64,000 bases of DNA from Sphingomonas abietis. Lineage in GTDB: Bacteria > Pseudomonadota > Alphaproteobacteria > Sphingomonadales > Sphingomonadaceae. The translations under genes and the position numbers were made by a program. The notes under the pieces were generated by a model. It saw nothing but the letters and a program-made list of their open reading frames with translations. It was not told the origin of the DNA and did no database searches. The DNA is taken from NCBI RefSeq assembly GCF_027625475.1, contig NZ_CP115174.1:2701001-2765000 (forward strand). Reading direction: 5' to 3'. Shown in pieces: positions 1 to 9,064 of the stretch (within the stretch, counting starts at the first letter, position 1; each line of letters starts with the position of its first letter).

Positions 1-156
1 GGCGAAGGCGCCACCGGCCGCTCGCAGGCCGACGCGCCGGAGATCGACGGCGAGGTCCATCTGCGCGACGCCGGGCATCTGGCGGCGGGCGACATCGTGC
101 CGGTCACGATCGAGGATGCCGACGAGCATGACCTGTTCGGGGTGCCGCTGGCCTGA
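1..156 (+). CDS. rimO: Ribosomal protein S12 methylthiotransferase RimO, C-terminal end only
   Basis: The frame is open from the left edge and stops with TGA at 154-156, giving the last 51 residues of a protein cut by the window. The segment reads [16 protein letters not shown] and ends [11 protein letters not shown], which matches the C-terminal TRAM domain of RimO, the radical-SAM enzyme that methylthiolates an aspartate of ribosomal protein S12. The [4Fe-4S] and SAM domains lie outside the window, so the related MiaB cannot be fully excluded, but the [10 protein letters not shown] signature is typical of RimO. Confidence 0.75.
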   Translation, partial: GEGATGRSQADAPEIDGEVHLRDAGHLAAGDIVPVTIEDADEHDLFGVPLA

Positions 157-222
157 GGACCGCTTCTCCCCATTCTCATTTGAGGGTGACGAGGCGGCGC
201 TATCCGCGTTAACATCCTCATC

Positions 223-1626
223 ATGACCGATTTTGCCTCGCTACTCGTCCCCGATCGCGGCCAGCCCGCACATGTCCTCCACATCGTCCGCGCCGCCGGG
301 TTCGACGAATGGCTGAACGCCCAGCCCGAACGGGTGCGCGCTGCCGTGGCGGCCGCCAGCTTCAAGGCCAAGCCGGGCGAGTTCGCGCTGATCCCCGGCA
401 ACAAGGCGGACGACTGGTCGGCGGCGCTCGGCGTCGGCGACACGGCGACCCCATGGGATCTCGCGCCCGCCGCGGCCCGGCTGCCCGAAGGCCATTATCG
501 CCTGCCCGACGGCCACCCCGGCATCGCCGCGCTCGGCTGGCTGCTCGCCCAGCATCGCTTCGATCGCTACAAGCAGGCCGAGCCGATGCCCCAGCGGGTG
601 CTGCTGAGCGGCGATCCGGCGCGCATCGAGGAGAGCGTGGCGCTCGCCCGGGCCGTCGCGATGGTCCGCGATCTGGTCGATACCCCGGCCAACGACATGG
701 GGCCGGCCGAGCTTCAGGGCGCCGTCGAGGATGTCGCCAACCAGCATGGCGCCTCGACCCGCACCACGCGCGGCGACGGGCTGGAACAGGGCTTCCCGAT
801 GATCGCCGCCGTCGGCCGCGCGGCGGTGCCGGCGCGCGCGCCGCGCCTGGTCGAGCTGGAATGGGGCGATCCTGCGCACCCGCGCATCGCCATCGTCGGC
901 AAGGGGGTGTGCTTCGATTCGGGCGGCCTCGACATCAAGCCCGGCTCCGGCATGAGGCTGATGAAGAAGGATATGGGCGGTGCCGCCCATGCGCTGGCGC
1001 TCGCCGACCTGATCATGGCCGCCCGCCTCCCCGTGCGGCTCCATCTGCTGATCCCGGCGGTGGAGAATGCGATCGCCGGCGATGCGATGCGGCCCGGTGA
1101 CATCCTGCCTTCGCGCAAGGGGCTGAGCGTCGAGATCGCCAATACCGATGCCGAGGGCCGGCTGATCCTCGGCGATGCGCTGGCCAAGGCGGCCGAAGGC
1201 GATGGCGGCATCAGGCCCGAGCTGATCGTGGATTTCGCCACGCTGACCGGCGCCGCGCGGGTCGCGCTCGGGCCGGAGCTGCCGGCGCTGTTCGGCAATG
1301 ACGAGGCGCTCGTCGCCGCCTTGCTCGCCGCCGGCCGCGAGGTCCGCGATCCGCTGTGGCAGCTGCCGCTGTGGCCGGGCTATCGCGACATGCTGAAATC
1401 CGATGTCGCCGATCTCAACAATGCGCCGGATGGGGGATTCGCGGGCTCGATCACGGCCGGGCTGTTTCTGGAGAAATTCGTCCCCGCCGATCTTCCCTGG
1501 CTGCACCTCGATACGTTCGCGTGGAATCCCTCGGCCAAACCGGGTCGTCCGAAAGGTGGCGCGGCGCTGGGTTTGCGGGCGGTATGGGCGATGCTGGAGA
1601 ACCGTTACACGCCCGACCGAGATTAG
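223..1626 (+). CDS. Leucyl aminopeptidase family protein (peptidase M17)
   Basis: A 467-residue cytosolic dinuclear-metal aminopeptidase that removes N-terminal residues from peptides. The M17 signatures are present: GKGVCFDSGGLDIKP (lysine near residue 227), MKKDMGGAAHAL, and NTDAEGRLILGDAL starting near residue 307, which carry the metal ligands and catalytic residues. The N-terminal half is weakly conserved, as usual for the family. The length is close to that of short PepA/PepB-like proteins, so I give no symbol. The start at 223 is the first ATG after a 66-base gap from the upstream gene. The next gene, a MarR regulator, follows on the same strand. Confidence 0.9.
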   Translation: MTDFASLLVPDRGQPAHVLHIVRAAGFDEWLNAQPERVRAAVAAASFKAKPGEFALIPGNKADDWSAALGVGDTATPWDLAPAAARLPEGHYRLPDGHPGIAALGWLLAQHRFDRYKQAEPMPQRVLLSGDPARIEESVALARAVAMVRDLVDTPANDMGPAELQGAVEDVANQHGASTRTTRGDGLEQGFPMIAAVGRAAVPARAPRLVELEWGDPAHPRIAIVGKGVCFDSGGLDIKPGSGMRLMKKDMGGAAHALALADLIMAARLPVRLHLLIPAVENAIAGDAMRPGDILPSRKGLSVEIANTDAEGRLILGDALAKAAEGDGGIRPELIVDFATLTGAARVALGPELPALFGNDEALVAALLAAGREVRDPLWQLPLWPGYRDMLKSDVADLNNAPDGGFAGSITAGLFLEKFVPADLPWLHLDTFAWNPSAKPGRPKGGAALGLRAVWAMLENRYTPDRD

Positions 1627-1718
1627 CTTTTCATACGGTAAGGAAACGATCCGCGCTTTCGCGTGTTTCTCTAATGTCCAGCAGCAATGGCTGCGGCACA
1701 TTAGTAGGATGTCGACGC

Positions 1719-2081
1719 GTGAAGAACGATATGCTCAGCACATGGATGGAAGCCTTGGTGGCATACGTCCGCTCGGGCCAGCCGGATCTTACCAACCGTC
1801 AAATGGCTCTATTGCTCCTCGTCTACCGGACCAACGGACCACATACGGTACGCGGGCTGGCCAGCACCCTCGGCGTATCGAAACCTGTCGTCACACGCGC
1901 CTTGAATACGCTGGGCCGTCTCGGCTATCTGCGCCGCGAACGCGACGAACGTGATCGTCGCAACATCTTCGTGACACGCACCAGCCGGGGAGCGGATTTT
2001 CTTGAAGGCTTCAAAGGCCTCATCGCCGGCAAGGAACGCCGCCGGCCCCAGGCCGTCCCCGCCCAGTCGGCCGTCGCCTGA
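1719..2081 (+). CDS. MarR family winged-helix regulator
   Basis: A 120-residue protein with a winged helix-turn-helix: the segment HTVRGLASTLGVSKPVVTRA is the recognition region, followed by the wing LGYLRRERDERDRRN, with the DRR motif typical of MarR proteins. I chose GTG at 1719 because AGGAT lies 8 bases upstream; ATG at 1731 is the alternative. The frame stays open further upstream inside the aminopeptidase gene, but that part shows no family similarity. The 3' end overlaps the assigned start of the next ORF by 80 bases. The target genes are unknown. Confidence 0.75.
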   Translation: MKNDMLSTWMEALVAYVRSGQPDLTNRQMALLLLVYRTNGPHTVRGLASTLGVSKPVVTRALNTLGRLGYLRRERDERDRRNIFVTRTSRGADFLEGFKGLIAGKERRRPQAVPAQSAVA

Positions 2082-2931
2082 TCGTTTCAGCCTCGCGGGT
2101 CCGTCCGCGCGGTTGGACCCTCGCATCCATGCCGTCCGCAAGGACGTGGCGGACGTCGCGCTCGCCGATCGGGTGTTCGCCCCGCATTATGCGCTCCCAT
2201 TGCTGCACAGCGGCCTCGAGGCCGTCACCCCGATGCGCGCCGCGCCGGCGCATGACGCAACGGCGGTATCCGAACTGCTCGGCGGCGAAGGCTTCGCCGT
2301 GGTCGATGCCAGTGGCGACTGGGCGTGGGGTTTCAGCAGCCATGACGGCTATGTCGGCTATGTCCCGGCGGACCTGCTCGGCCCGGTGGTGGCGTCGACC
2401 CACATGGTCACCCAGCCCGCCGCCTTGCTGTTCGCCGATCGCAGCATCAAGGCGCCGGTCCTCGCCCGCCTGCCCTGGGGCGTGCGGCTGGCGGCCACCG
2501 GCGACGACGGCAGCTTCCTCGAAACCGCCGAGGGCTTCGTCCACCACCGCCATCTGAGCGCGATCGGCGCGATCGAGCCGGATTATGTCGCCGCCGCCGC
2601 GCGGCTGGCCGGCGCGCCCTATCGCTGGGGTGGACGATCGGGCGACGGGATCGATTGCTCGGGCCTCGTCCAGCAGGCGCTCGCGCTGGCCGGGATCGAG
2701 GCGCCGCGCGACAGCGACCTCCAGCAGGGCCTCGGCACCGCGATCGCCGCAGGGGCGCCGCTGCGACGGGGCGATCTCGTCTTCCTGCCCGGCCATGTCG
2801 GAATCATGGCCGACGACACCCATATGCTGCACGCCAACGCCTTCTGGATGCGCGTCGTGACCGAGCCGCTCGCCGACATTCTCGCGCGCCAGCCCGAAGG
2901 CGGCGGCATCACCGCGTTGCGGAGATTATGA
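2002..2931 (+). CDS. NlpC/P60 family C40 peptidase with bacterial SH3 domains
   Basis: A peptidoglycan endopeptidase of the NlpC/P60 type. The C-terminal catalytic domain shows YRWGGRSGDGIDCSGLVQ with the nucleophile cysteine (near residue 219), then GHVGIM with the catalytic histidine and a later LHANA histidine. About 150 residues upstream resemble the SH3-like domains of dipeptidyl-peptidase VI type enzymes. The start is uncertain: TTG at 2002 overlaps the MarR gene by 80 bases and has a poor ribosome site. TTG 2113 or GTG 2146 are alternatives that keep the domains. The stop is one base away from the argC start, so the two are probably co-transcribed. Confidence 0.82.
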   Translation: MKASKASSPARNAAGPRPSPPSRPSPDRFSLAGPSARLDPRIHAVRKDVADVALADRVFAPHYALPLLHSGLEAVTPMRAAPAHDATAVSELLGGEGFAVVDASGDWAWGFSSHDGYVGYVPADLLGPVVASTHMVTQPAALLFADRSIKAPVLARLPWGVRLAATGDDGSFLETAEGFVHHRHLSAIGAIEPDYVAAAARLAGAPYRWGGRSGDGIDCSGLVQQALALAGIEAPRDSDLQQGLGTAIAAGAPLRRGDLVFLPGHVGIMADDTHMLHANAFWMRVVTEPLADILARQPEGGGITALRRL

Positions 2932-2932
2932 T

Positions 2933-3874
2933 ATGACCGTGAAGGTTTTCGTCGATGGGGGCGCCGGCACGACCGGCATCGAGATCGTCGATCGGCTGTC
3001 GCAGCGCGGCGACGTCGCGCTGACCCTGCTGAGCGACGCCCATCGCAAGGATAGCGCCGCCCGTGCCGATGCGCTGGCCGCCGCCGACATCGCCATCCTG
3101 TGCCTGCCCGACGACGCTGCCCGCGAAGCGGTGGCGCTCGCCGCCGATTGGCCGACCCGCTTCATCGACGCCTCCACCGCGCACCGCACCGCGACCGGCT
3201 GGACCTATGGCTTCGCCGAGATCGAGCCCGATCGCCGCGCGGAACTGGCGGAGGCCCGCACCGTCTCCAATCCCGGCTGCTACCCGACCGGCTTTCTGGC
3301 GCTGGTCCGCCCGCTGGTCCGGGCCGGGTTGCTGGCGGCGACCACGCCGCTCGTCACCCACGCCACCTCCGGTTACTCCGGCGGCGGCAAGGCGATGGTC
3401 GCCGAATATGAGAATGGCACGCCACCCACCGCCTTCCGCGGCTATGGCCTGTCGCTCGAACACAAGCATGTGCCGGAGATGCAGCGCCACGCCGGCCTCG
3501 CGGTGCCGCCGATCTTCGCGCCCGCCGTCGCCAACACCTATCGCGGGATGCTGGTCGAGGTGCCGCTGCACCTCTCGCAGCTGAGCGGTGGCACGACAGT
3601 CGCGCAGGTCCATGCCGCGCTGGCCGACGCCTATGCCGGTTCGCCGCTGGTCGAGGTCGTGTCGCTCGCTGACAGCGCCGCGCTGTCCGCGCTGACCGTC
3701 GAGGACGTCGCCGGCACCGACCGGCTGAAGCTGTACGTGTTCGCCAATCCCCGGACCGGCCATCTCCGCCTAGCCGCCACGCTCGACAATCTCGGCAAGG
3801 GCGCGAGCGGCGCGGCGGTGCAGAATCTCAATCTGATGGCCGGCCTGCCCGAAACCGAAGGACTGCGCCTCTAA
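2933..3874 (+). CDS. argC: N-acetyl-gamma-glutamyl-phosphate reductase, type 2
   Basis: A 313-residue NADPH-dependent reductase of arginine biosynthesis that converts N-acetylglutamyl phosphate to the semialdehyde. The N-terminal nucleotide-binding start VFVDGGAGTTGIEIVDRL and the active-site segment SNPGCYPTGF (cysteine 116) are present, and LSLEHKHVPEM follows. The length identifies the short type-2 form found in many alphaproteobacteria rather than the ~345-residue type 1. It starts directly after the NlpC/P60 stop codon. Confidence 0.95.
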   Translation: MTVKVFVDGGAGTTGIEIVDRLSQRGDVALTLLSDAHRKDSAARADALAAADIAILCLPDDAAREAVALAADWPTRFIDASTAHRTATGWTYGFAEIEPDRRAELAEARTVSNPGCYPTGFLALVRPLVRAGLLAATTPLVTHATSGYSGGGKAMVAEYENGTPPTAFRGYGLSLEHKHVPEMQRHAGLAVPPIFAPAVANTYRGMLVEVPLHLSQLSGGTTVAQVHAALADAYAGSPLVEVVSLADSAALSALTVEDVAGTDRLKLYVFANPRTGHLRLAATLDNLGKGASGAAVQNLNLMAGLPETEGLRL

Positions 3875-3939
3875 AGGTCGTTGCGACTCGCCGGCGGCCG
3901 CCATAGCCTGCGGTTCGTCTGCTATACGGAGTCGCTCCG

Positions 3940-4365
3940 ATGACGATGACTGCCCGGCTTGCCTGCCTTCTTCCCCTCGCGCTGGCCTCCGCCGGCTGCA
4001 CGATGAGCCCGAGCCATGCGGTGATCGCCGCCGCCGAGCGGCCACAGGACGGGCAGCCCGGCATCTTCCGGCTGACCGTGCAGGCATCCGGCCGGCAGAA
4101 CGACATGCTGTTCCTCAATTCCGAGCCCGACTATCGCGACCAGCGCAACGTCTCGGTGGCGTTGACCCGCCCGGCCGCGGCGGTGCTGGCAGCGCGCTAC
4201 CATGCCGATCCCGGCGACTATCTGCTGGGCAAGCATCTGCACGTCTCGGGCGTCGCCCAGCGGGTCAGGATCTTCTTCCTCGCCGACGGCAAGCCGACCG
4301 ACAAATATTATTACCAGACCCACATCGTCGTGCGCGATCCCGATCAGCTGACGATCGTCAGCTGA
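3940..4365 (+). CDS. Putative lipoprotein of unknown function
   Basis: A 141-residue protein with a signal peptide ending LASAGC, a lipobox that would make Cys20 the lipidated residue. The mature part has no domain I recognise; it contains a QNDMLFLNSEPDYRDQRN segment and is probably anchored in the cell envelope. It sits 65 bases after argC and converges on mltG: its stop codon lies inside a 26-bp perfect palindrome that reaches the last base of mltG. Confidence 0.65.
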   Translation: MTMTARLACLLPLALASAGCTMSPSHAVIAAAERPQDGQPGIFRLTVQASGRQNDMLFLNSEPDYRDQRNVSVALTRPAAAVLAARYHADPGDYLLGKHLHVSGVAQRVRIFFLADGKPTDKYYYQTHIVVRDPDQLTIVS

Positions 4366-4367
4366 TC
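4342..4367. repeat. Perfect 26-bp palindrome at convergent gene ends
   Basis: The half-site GATCAGCTGACGA is followed directly by its exact reverse complement with no spacer. It encodes the final residues and the stop of the lipoprotein gene and touches the last base of the mltG stop on the other strand. No T-run follows, so a simple intrinsic terminator is not obvious. It could be a bidirectional attenuator or a protein-binding site. Confidence 0.9.
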
Positions 4368-5326
4368 TACATCTCGCCGCGGGCGTGGCGAATGGCGTAC
4401 CATTTCTTCACATTGGCATTATGCTCGGCCAGCGTGTCCGCGAAGACGTGGCCGCCCTTGCCGTTCGCCACGAAATAGAGCGCCCGGCTCACCGCCGGAT
4501 GCAGCACCGCATCGATCGAGGCGCGCCCGGGGTTGCAGATCGGCCCCCTGGGCAGCCCTGCTTCCGCATAGGTGTTGTAGCCGTTCTTCGCGTGCAGCTC
4601 GGATTCGAGGATGCGGCGGCCGAGCGGACGGCCCTGGGTGATCGGATAGATCACGGTCGGATCGGCCTGGAGCGCCATACCGAGCTTCAGCCGATTGCTG
4701 TAGACCGCCGCCACGGTGGCGCGCTCGGCGGCGAGGCCGGTCTCCTTCTCCACGATCGACGCGAGGATCAGCGCCTGCTGCGGCGTCGTGACGACCAGCC
4801 CCGGAGCCCGCCCAGCCCATTCGGCGGCGAGCGCCTTGTCCATCGCCTTCTGCATCCGCTGGACGACCGCCAGCCGCGCCTCGCCGTTGGAATAGGCATA
4901 GCTGTCGGGGAGCACCGTGCCTTCCGGCGGCACCGGCACCGTCCCGGTCAGCGCCGCCGTCGCCATCAGCCGATCATGCACGATCACCGAAGGCATGCCC
5001 TCCGGGATCGTCACCAGCTTGAGGGTCGGGCGCCCGTGCTGGAGCATGTCGAGGATCGCCTCGGCGCTGGCACGGGCCGGGATGCGGAACTCGCCGGCGC
5101 GGATCGGATCATGCGCGCCGAGCTTGCCGGCCAGGCCCCGGAACCATGTCGCGCTGCGGATGGCATGGGCATCGGCCAGCACCTTGCCGGCGGACGCGAT
5201 CGTCGCGCCCTCCGGGATGCGGACGATCGCGGGCTTGGCCAGCGGCCCCGGCCCGCGCCACATCCACATCGGCACGCCGATCGCCAGCGCCGCGAGCGCC
5301 AGCACCAGGATGAGGAGCCGGCGCAT
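4367..5326 (-). CDS. mltG: Endolytic peptidoglycan transglycosylase MltG (YceG family)
   Basis: A 319-residue inner-membrane protein with one N-terminal membrane segment (LLILVLALAALAIGVPMWMW) and a periplasmic YceG domain. MltG cleaves nascent glycan strands and is thought to terminate their elongation. The catalytic-region motif ILASIVEKETGLAAER with its glutamate is present, followed by VYSNRLKLGMALQADPTVIY and YNTYAEAGLPRGPICNPG, all typical of the family. It lies 7 bases downstream of fabF on the same strand, an arrangement found in many proteobacteria. Confidence 0.95.
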   Translation of the reverse strand: MRRLLILVLALAALAIGVPMWMWRGPGPLAKPAIVRIPEGATIASAGKVLADAHAIRSATWFRGLAGKLGAHDPIRAGEFRIPARASAEAILDMLQHGRPTLKLVTIPEGMPSVIVHDRLMATAALTGTVPVPPEGTVLPDSYAYSNGEARLAVVQRMQKAMDKALAAEWAGRAPGLVVTTPQQALILASIVEKETGLAAERATVAAVYSNRLKLGMALQADPTVIYPITQGRPLGRRILESELHAKNGYNTYAEAGLPRGPICNPGRASIDAVLHPAVSRALYFVANGKGGHVFADTLAEHNANVKKWYAIRHARGEM

Positions 5327-5333
5327 CGCGGCC

Positions 5334-6590
5334 TCAGATCTTGCGCATCACCAGGCTGGCGTTGGTGCCGCCGAACCCGAAGCTGTTGTTGAGCACCGCG
5401 CGCACTTCGCGCTTCTTGGCGACATGCGGCACCAGATCGACGCCCTCGGTGCCCTCGTCGGGATTATCGAGGTTGAGCGTCGGCGGCACGATCTGGTCGC
5501 GCATCGCGAGGATGCAGAAGATCGCCTCGACCGCGCCGGCGCCGCCCAGCAGATGGCCGATCGCCGACTTGGTGCTGCTCATCGAGGCGCCCGACAGATC
5601 GTCGCCGAGCACGCGCTTCACCGCCGCCAGCTCGATCGTGTCGGCCATCGTCGAGGTGCCGTGCGCGTTGACATAGTCGATGTCGCCCGGGCCCATGCCG
5701 GCCTTGCGCAGCGCCATCCGCATCGACAGTTCGGCGCCCTTGCCTTCCGGGTGCGGCGCGGTGACGTGATAGGCGTCGCCCGACAGGCCATAGCCCACGA
5801 CCTCGGCATAGATCTTGGCGCCGCGCGCCTTGGCATGCTCATATTCCTCGAGCACCAGCACGCCCGCGCCCTCGCCCATGACGAAGCCGTCGCGATCCTT
5901 GTCATAGGGCCGGCTCGCCTGCTCGGGGCGATCATTATAGCTGCAGTTGAGCGCGCGCGCCTGGGCGAAGCCGGCGACGCCGAGCGGGTTGATCGTGCTC
6001 TCCGCGCCGCCCGCCAGCATCACGTCGGCATCGTCGTCGCGGATCATCCGCGCCGCGTCGCCGATCGAGTGCGCGCCGGTCGAGCAGGCGGTGACGACCG
6101 CATGATTGGGGCCCATCAGGCCATATTTGATCGAGACCTGGCCCGAGATCAGGTTGATCAGCCGGCCATGGACGAAGTGCGGCGAGACGCGGCCCGGCCC
6201 CTTCTCGGCCAGCACGAGCGATTCCGCCTCGATCCCCGGCAGACCGCCAATGCCCGAGCCGATCGAGACGCCGGCGCGCAGCTTGAGATCCTCGTCCATG
6301 TCGACCAGCCCGGCATCCTCGAGCGCCTGGCCGGCGGCATCGATGCCATAGATGATGAAGGGATCGACCTGGCGCTGGACCTTGTGGTCGACGCGCTTGC
6401 CCGGATCGAAGCCATATTCATGCTCCGGCCCCTTCACCTCGCAGGCGATCTGGCACTTCTGGTTGGAGGCATCGAAGCGGGTGATCATGCCCGCGCCGGA
6501 CTTGCCGGCCAGCAGATTGGCCCATGCCGTCTCGACATCGGCGCCCAACGGCGTGACGAGGCCCAGACCAGTGACGACTACGCGGCGCAT
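5334..6590 (-). CDS. fabF: 3-oxoacyl-[acyl-carrier-protein] synthase II
   Basis: A 418-residue condensing enzyme that elongates acyl-ACP with malonyl-ACP in fatty acid synthesis. It starts with RRVVVTGLGLVTPLG and carries the active-site cysteine segment VTACSTGAHSIGDAA, the first histidine in NAHGTSTMADTIE and the second in SAIGHLLGGAGAVEA, ending FGFGGTNASLVM. All catalytic residues of a KAS II enzyme are present. It is downstream of acpP (136-base gap) and upstream of mltG. Confidence 0.97.
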   Translation of the reverse strand: MRRVVVTGLGLVTPLGADVETAWANLLAGKSGAGMITRFDASNQKCQIACEVKGPEHEYGFDPGKRVDHKVQRQVDPFIIYGIDAAGQALEDAGLVDMDEDLKLRAGVSIGSGIGGLPGIEAESLVLAEKGPGRVSPHFVHGRLINLISGQVSIKYGLMGPNHAVVTACSTGAHSIGDAARMIRDDDADVMLAGGAESTINPLGVAGFAQARALNCSYNDRPEQASRPYDKDRDGFVMGEGAGVLVLEEYEHAKARGAKIYAEVVGYGLSGDAYHVTAPHPEGKGAELSMRMALRKAGMGPGDIDYVNAHGTSTMADTIELAAVKRVLGDDLSGASMSSTKSAIGHLLGGAGAVEAIFCILAMRDQIVPPTLNLDNPDEGTEGVDLVPHVAKKREVRAVLNNSFGFGGTNASLVMRKI

Positions 6591-6726
6591 CGACGCCTCC
6601 TTCCTTGCATCTCTTTCGGGCGCTCAGCCGGCGCCCCATAGCGAAACGGCCCCCCGGCCCCGATGATCCCGGGTCGGGGAGCCGTCAATCTCTCGGCTCC
6701 ATGCGGAGCCTCGAAGCTGCCGTCGA

Positions 6727-6963
6727 TCAGCCCTTGTGGCTGTCGATATAGGTGATCGCATCCTTGACGGTCGCGATCTTCTCGGCGGCATCGTCGGGGA
6801 TCTCGACGCCGAATTCTTCCTCGAAAGCCATAACCAGCTCGACGATGTCGAGGGAGTCGGCACCAAGATCGTCGATGAAGGACGCGTCCTCGGTCACCTT
6901 CTCGGCTTCGACGCCGAGATGCTCGACGACGATCTTCTTCACGCGCTCGGCGGTCTCGCTCAT
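6727..6963 (-). CDS. acpP: Acyl carrier protein
   Basis: A 78-residue acidic protein that carries growing acyl chains on a phosphopantetheine arm. The attachment motif [15 protein letters not shown] places the modified serine at residue 37, and the C-terminal [13 protein letters not shown] is standard. The gene precedes fabF in the same direction. It is separated from fabG by a gene on the opposite strand, so it needs its own promoter in the region just upstream (6964-7086). Confidence 0.98.
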   Translation of the reverse strand: MSETAERVKKIVVEHLGVEAEKVTEDASFIDDLGADSLDIVELVMAFEEEFGVEIPDDAAEKIATVKDAITYIDSHKG

Positions 6964-7086
6964 GTCTTCTCTTCCCGTTCGCTAAAGGGGTATGTCGTTG
7001 GCCGAATGCCCTAGACGGGGCGACGAAGGCTGGCAAGAGGGGCTGCGTTCACCTTTTGCTAGCCGTGCGCTGCTACCGACCAGCGG

Positions 7087-8304
7087 ATGCGGGACAAATG
7101 GGCAAGCGGTGACTGGGTGGATGCGCGGCGGGTGCAGCTGGTCTGCGCCCTGCTGCTGGCCGCCACGATCCTGTCCTATGCGATCCTGCTGCTGACCGGC
7201 CATGGTACGCTGGACAGCCGGGGGCGCCCGATCGGCACCGATTTCTCCGACGTCTATGCCGCCGGCTGGATGGCCGACCATGGCCGCGCCGCCGCCGCAT
7301 GGATCTGGCCCGAACATTATAAGGTCCAGCAGGCGCTGCACCATTCCCCGGCGGTGCCCTTCTATGGCTGGCATTATCCGCCGCCCTTCCTGCTGATCGC
7401 CGGCGCGCTCGCCTGCTTTCCCTATCTGGTGTCGCTGGCGCTGTGGCAGGGCACGACGCTGGCCGCGGCGACCGTGGTGGCGCAGCGCATCGTGCCGGGG
7501 CGGGCCACGGTGCTGGCGGTGCTGGCGGCGCCGGCCAGCTTCCTCTGCATCGGCCACGGCCAGAACGCCTTCCTGACCGCAAGCCTGCTGGCCGGCGGGC
7601 TGGCGCTGCTCGATCGGCGCCCCTGGGCGGCGGGGCTGCTGCTCGGCTGCCTCGTCTACAAGCCGCAATTCGCGGTGCTGCTGCCCGTTGTGCTGATCGC
7701 GACCGGCAACCGCCGCGCCTTTCTGGGCGCCGCCATCGCGTCGCTGGGGCTGGTCGCGCTGACGCTGGCGATCTGGGGCTGGCCGGTAGGGGCCGCCTTC
7801 CACGAGTCGCTCGCCATCACCCGCACGATCGTGATCGAGAGCGGCCAAACCGGCTGGCAGAAGATCGTCACCAGCTTCGCCACGGCGCGGGCGCTCGGCG
7901 CGCCGATCCCGCTCGCTTATGCGGTGCAGGCGGTCTCGACGCTCATCGCGATCGGCGGGGCGGCGATCGCCGCGCGCTGGGCCAGCCCGGCGCTGCGCGG
8001 GGCGGCGACCTGCGCAGCGGCCCTGCTCTCGACACCCTACGCGCTGGATTATGATCTGGTGATCCTCGGCGCCGCGCTGTGCTTCCTGGTCGCCGATGCG
8101 CGGGTGCGCGGCTGGCTGAGCCACGAGAAGAACATCCTCGCGCTGGCCTATCTCACGCCCCTGTTCGGCCGCCAGATCGCGGCGGCGACATGGATCCCGG
8201 TCGACTGGATCGCGATCGTCGCCCTGTTCGCGGTGACGATGCGGCGGGCCTGGTCGCTCGACCTGCGCGGGCGCATCCCGAAGATACGCCCCGCGCAGGC
8301 CTGA
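7087..8304 (+). CDS. Glycosyltransferase 87-type (DUF2029) polytopic membrane protein
   Basis: A 405-residue integral membrane protein with about ten hydrophobic segments. The periplasmic loop after the first segment contains GTDFSDVYAAGWMADHGRAAAAW, and YGWHYPPPFLLIAGALACFPY follows; both are hallmarks of the GT87/DUF2029 family, which uses polyprenyl-phosphate sugars. The substrate is not predictable. It is on the plus strand between fabG and acpP, breaking up a fab cluster that is contiguous in many bacteria, and its stop is 5 bases from the convergent fabG stop. Confidence 0.78.
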   Translation: MRDKWASGDWVDARRVQLVCALLLAATILSYAILLLTGHGTLDSRGRPIGTDFSDVYAAGWMADHGRAAAAWIWPEHYKVQQALHHSPAVPFYGWHYPPPFLLIAGALACFPYLVSLALWQGTTLAAATVVAQRIVPGRATVLAVLAAPASFLCIGHGQNAFLTASLLAGGLALLDRRPWAAGLLLGCLVYKPQFAVLLPVVLIATGNRRAFLGAAIASLGLVALTLAIWGWPVGAAFHESLAITRTIVIESGQTGWQKIVTSFATARALGAPIPLAYAVQAVSTLIAIGGAAIAARWASPALRGAATCAAALLSTPYALDYDLVILGAALCFLVADARVRGWLSHEKNILALAYLTPLFGRQIAAATWIPVDWIAIVALFAVTMRRAWSLDLRGRIPKIRPAQA

Positions 8305-8309
8305 GCGCC

Positions 8310-9050
8310 TCAGATCATCGCCATGCCGCCGTTGACGTGCAGCGTCTGGCCGGTGACGTAGCCCGCCTCGCGGCTCGCCAGATAGGCCACCGCCGCGCCG
8401 ATATCCTCGCCCTGGCCGAGATCGCCGGCCGGGATGCGACCGAGGATCGCGCCCTTCTGCGTGTCGTTCAGCGCATCGGTCATCGCCGAGCGGATGAAGC
8501 CCGGCGCGACGCAGTTCACCGTGATGTTGCGGCTGGCCAGCTCCTGCGCGAGGCTCTTGGACATGCCGATCAGCCCGGCCTTCGAGGCGGCGTAGTTGGC
8601 CTGCCCCGGATTGCCGGTGACGCCGACCACCGAGGTGATCGAGATGATCCGCCCGAAGCGGGCCTTCATCATCGGCTTGGCCGCCGCGCGGATCAGCCGG
8701 AAGGCGGCCTCGAGATTGACCGAGAGCACCTGCGCCCACTCGTCGTCCTTCATCCGCATGACCAGATTGTCGCGGGTGATGCCGGCATTGTTGACGAGAA
8801 TGTCGATCTTGCCGCCCAAAGCCTCCACTGCGCGCGGGATCAGGCCATCGACCTCGGCGCTGTCCGACAGGTTGCAGGTCAGCGTCACCGGATCGTGCGG
8901 CAGGCCGGCAGCGACCTCCGCCAGCACCGCCTCGCGCGTGCCGGAGAGCGCGACCTTCGCGCCCTGCGCCGCCAGCGCCTTGGCCGTCGCCGATCCGAGG
9001 CCACCCGAAGCGCCGGTCACCAGCGCGGTCATTCCTGTCAGGTCGAACAT
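8310..9050 (-). CDS. fabG: 3-oxoacyl-[acyl-carrier-protein] reductase
   Basis: A 246-residue short-chain dehydrogenase that reduces 3-ketoacyl-ACP with NADPH. The cofactor motif TGASGGLGSATAKALA, NNAG, the serine in ISITSVVG and the catalytic YAASKAGLIGMSK are all present. It ends ASREAGYVTGQTLHVNGGMAMI, a typical FabG C-terminus. The start at 9050 (MFDLTGMTALVTG) was chosen because the reading frame upstream is only the fabD gene out of frame. fabD ends 14 bases upstream. Confidence 0.97.
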   Translation of the reverse strand: MFDLTGMTALVTGASGGLGSATAKALAAQGAKVALSGTREAVLAEVAAGLPHDPVTLTCNLSDSAEVDGLIPRAVEALGGKIDILVNNAGITRDNLVMRMKDDEWAQVLSVNLEAAFRLIRAAAKPMMKARFGRIISITSVVGVTGNPGQANYAASKAGLIGMSKSLAQELASRNITVNCVAPGFIRSAMTDALNDTQKGAILGRIPAGDLGQGEDIGAAVAYLASREAGYVTGQTLHVNGGMAMI

Positions 9051-9064
9051 ATTCCGTCCTCTTC

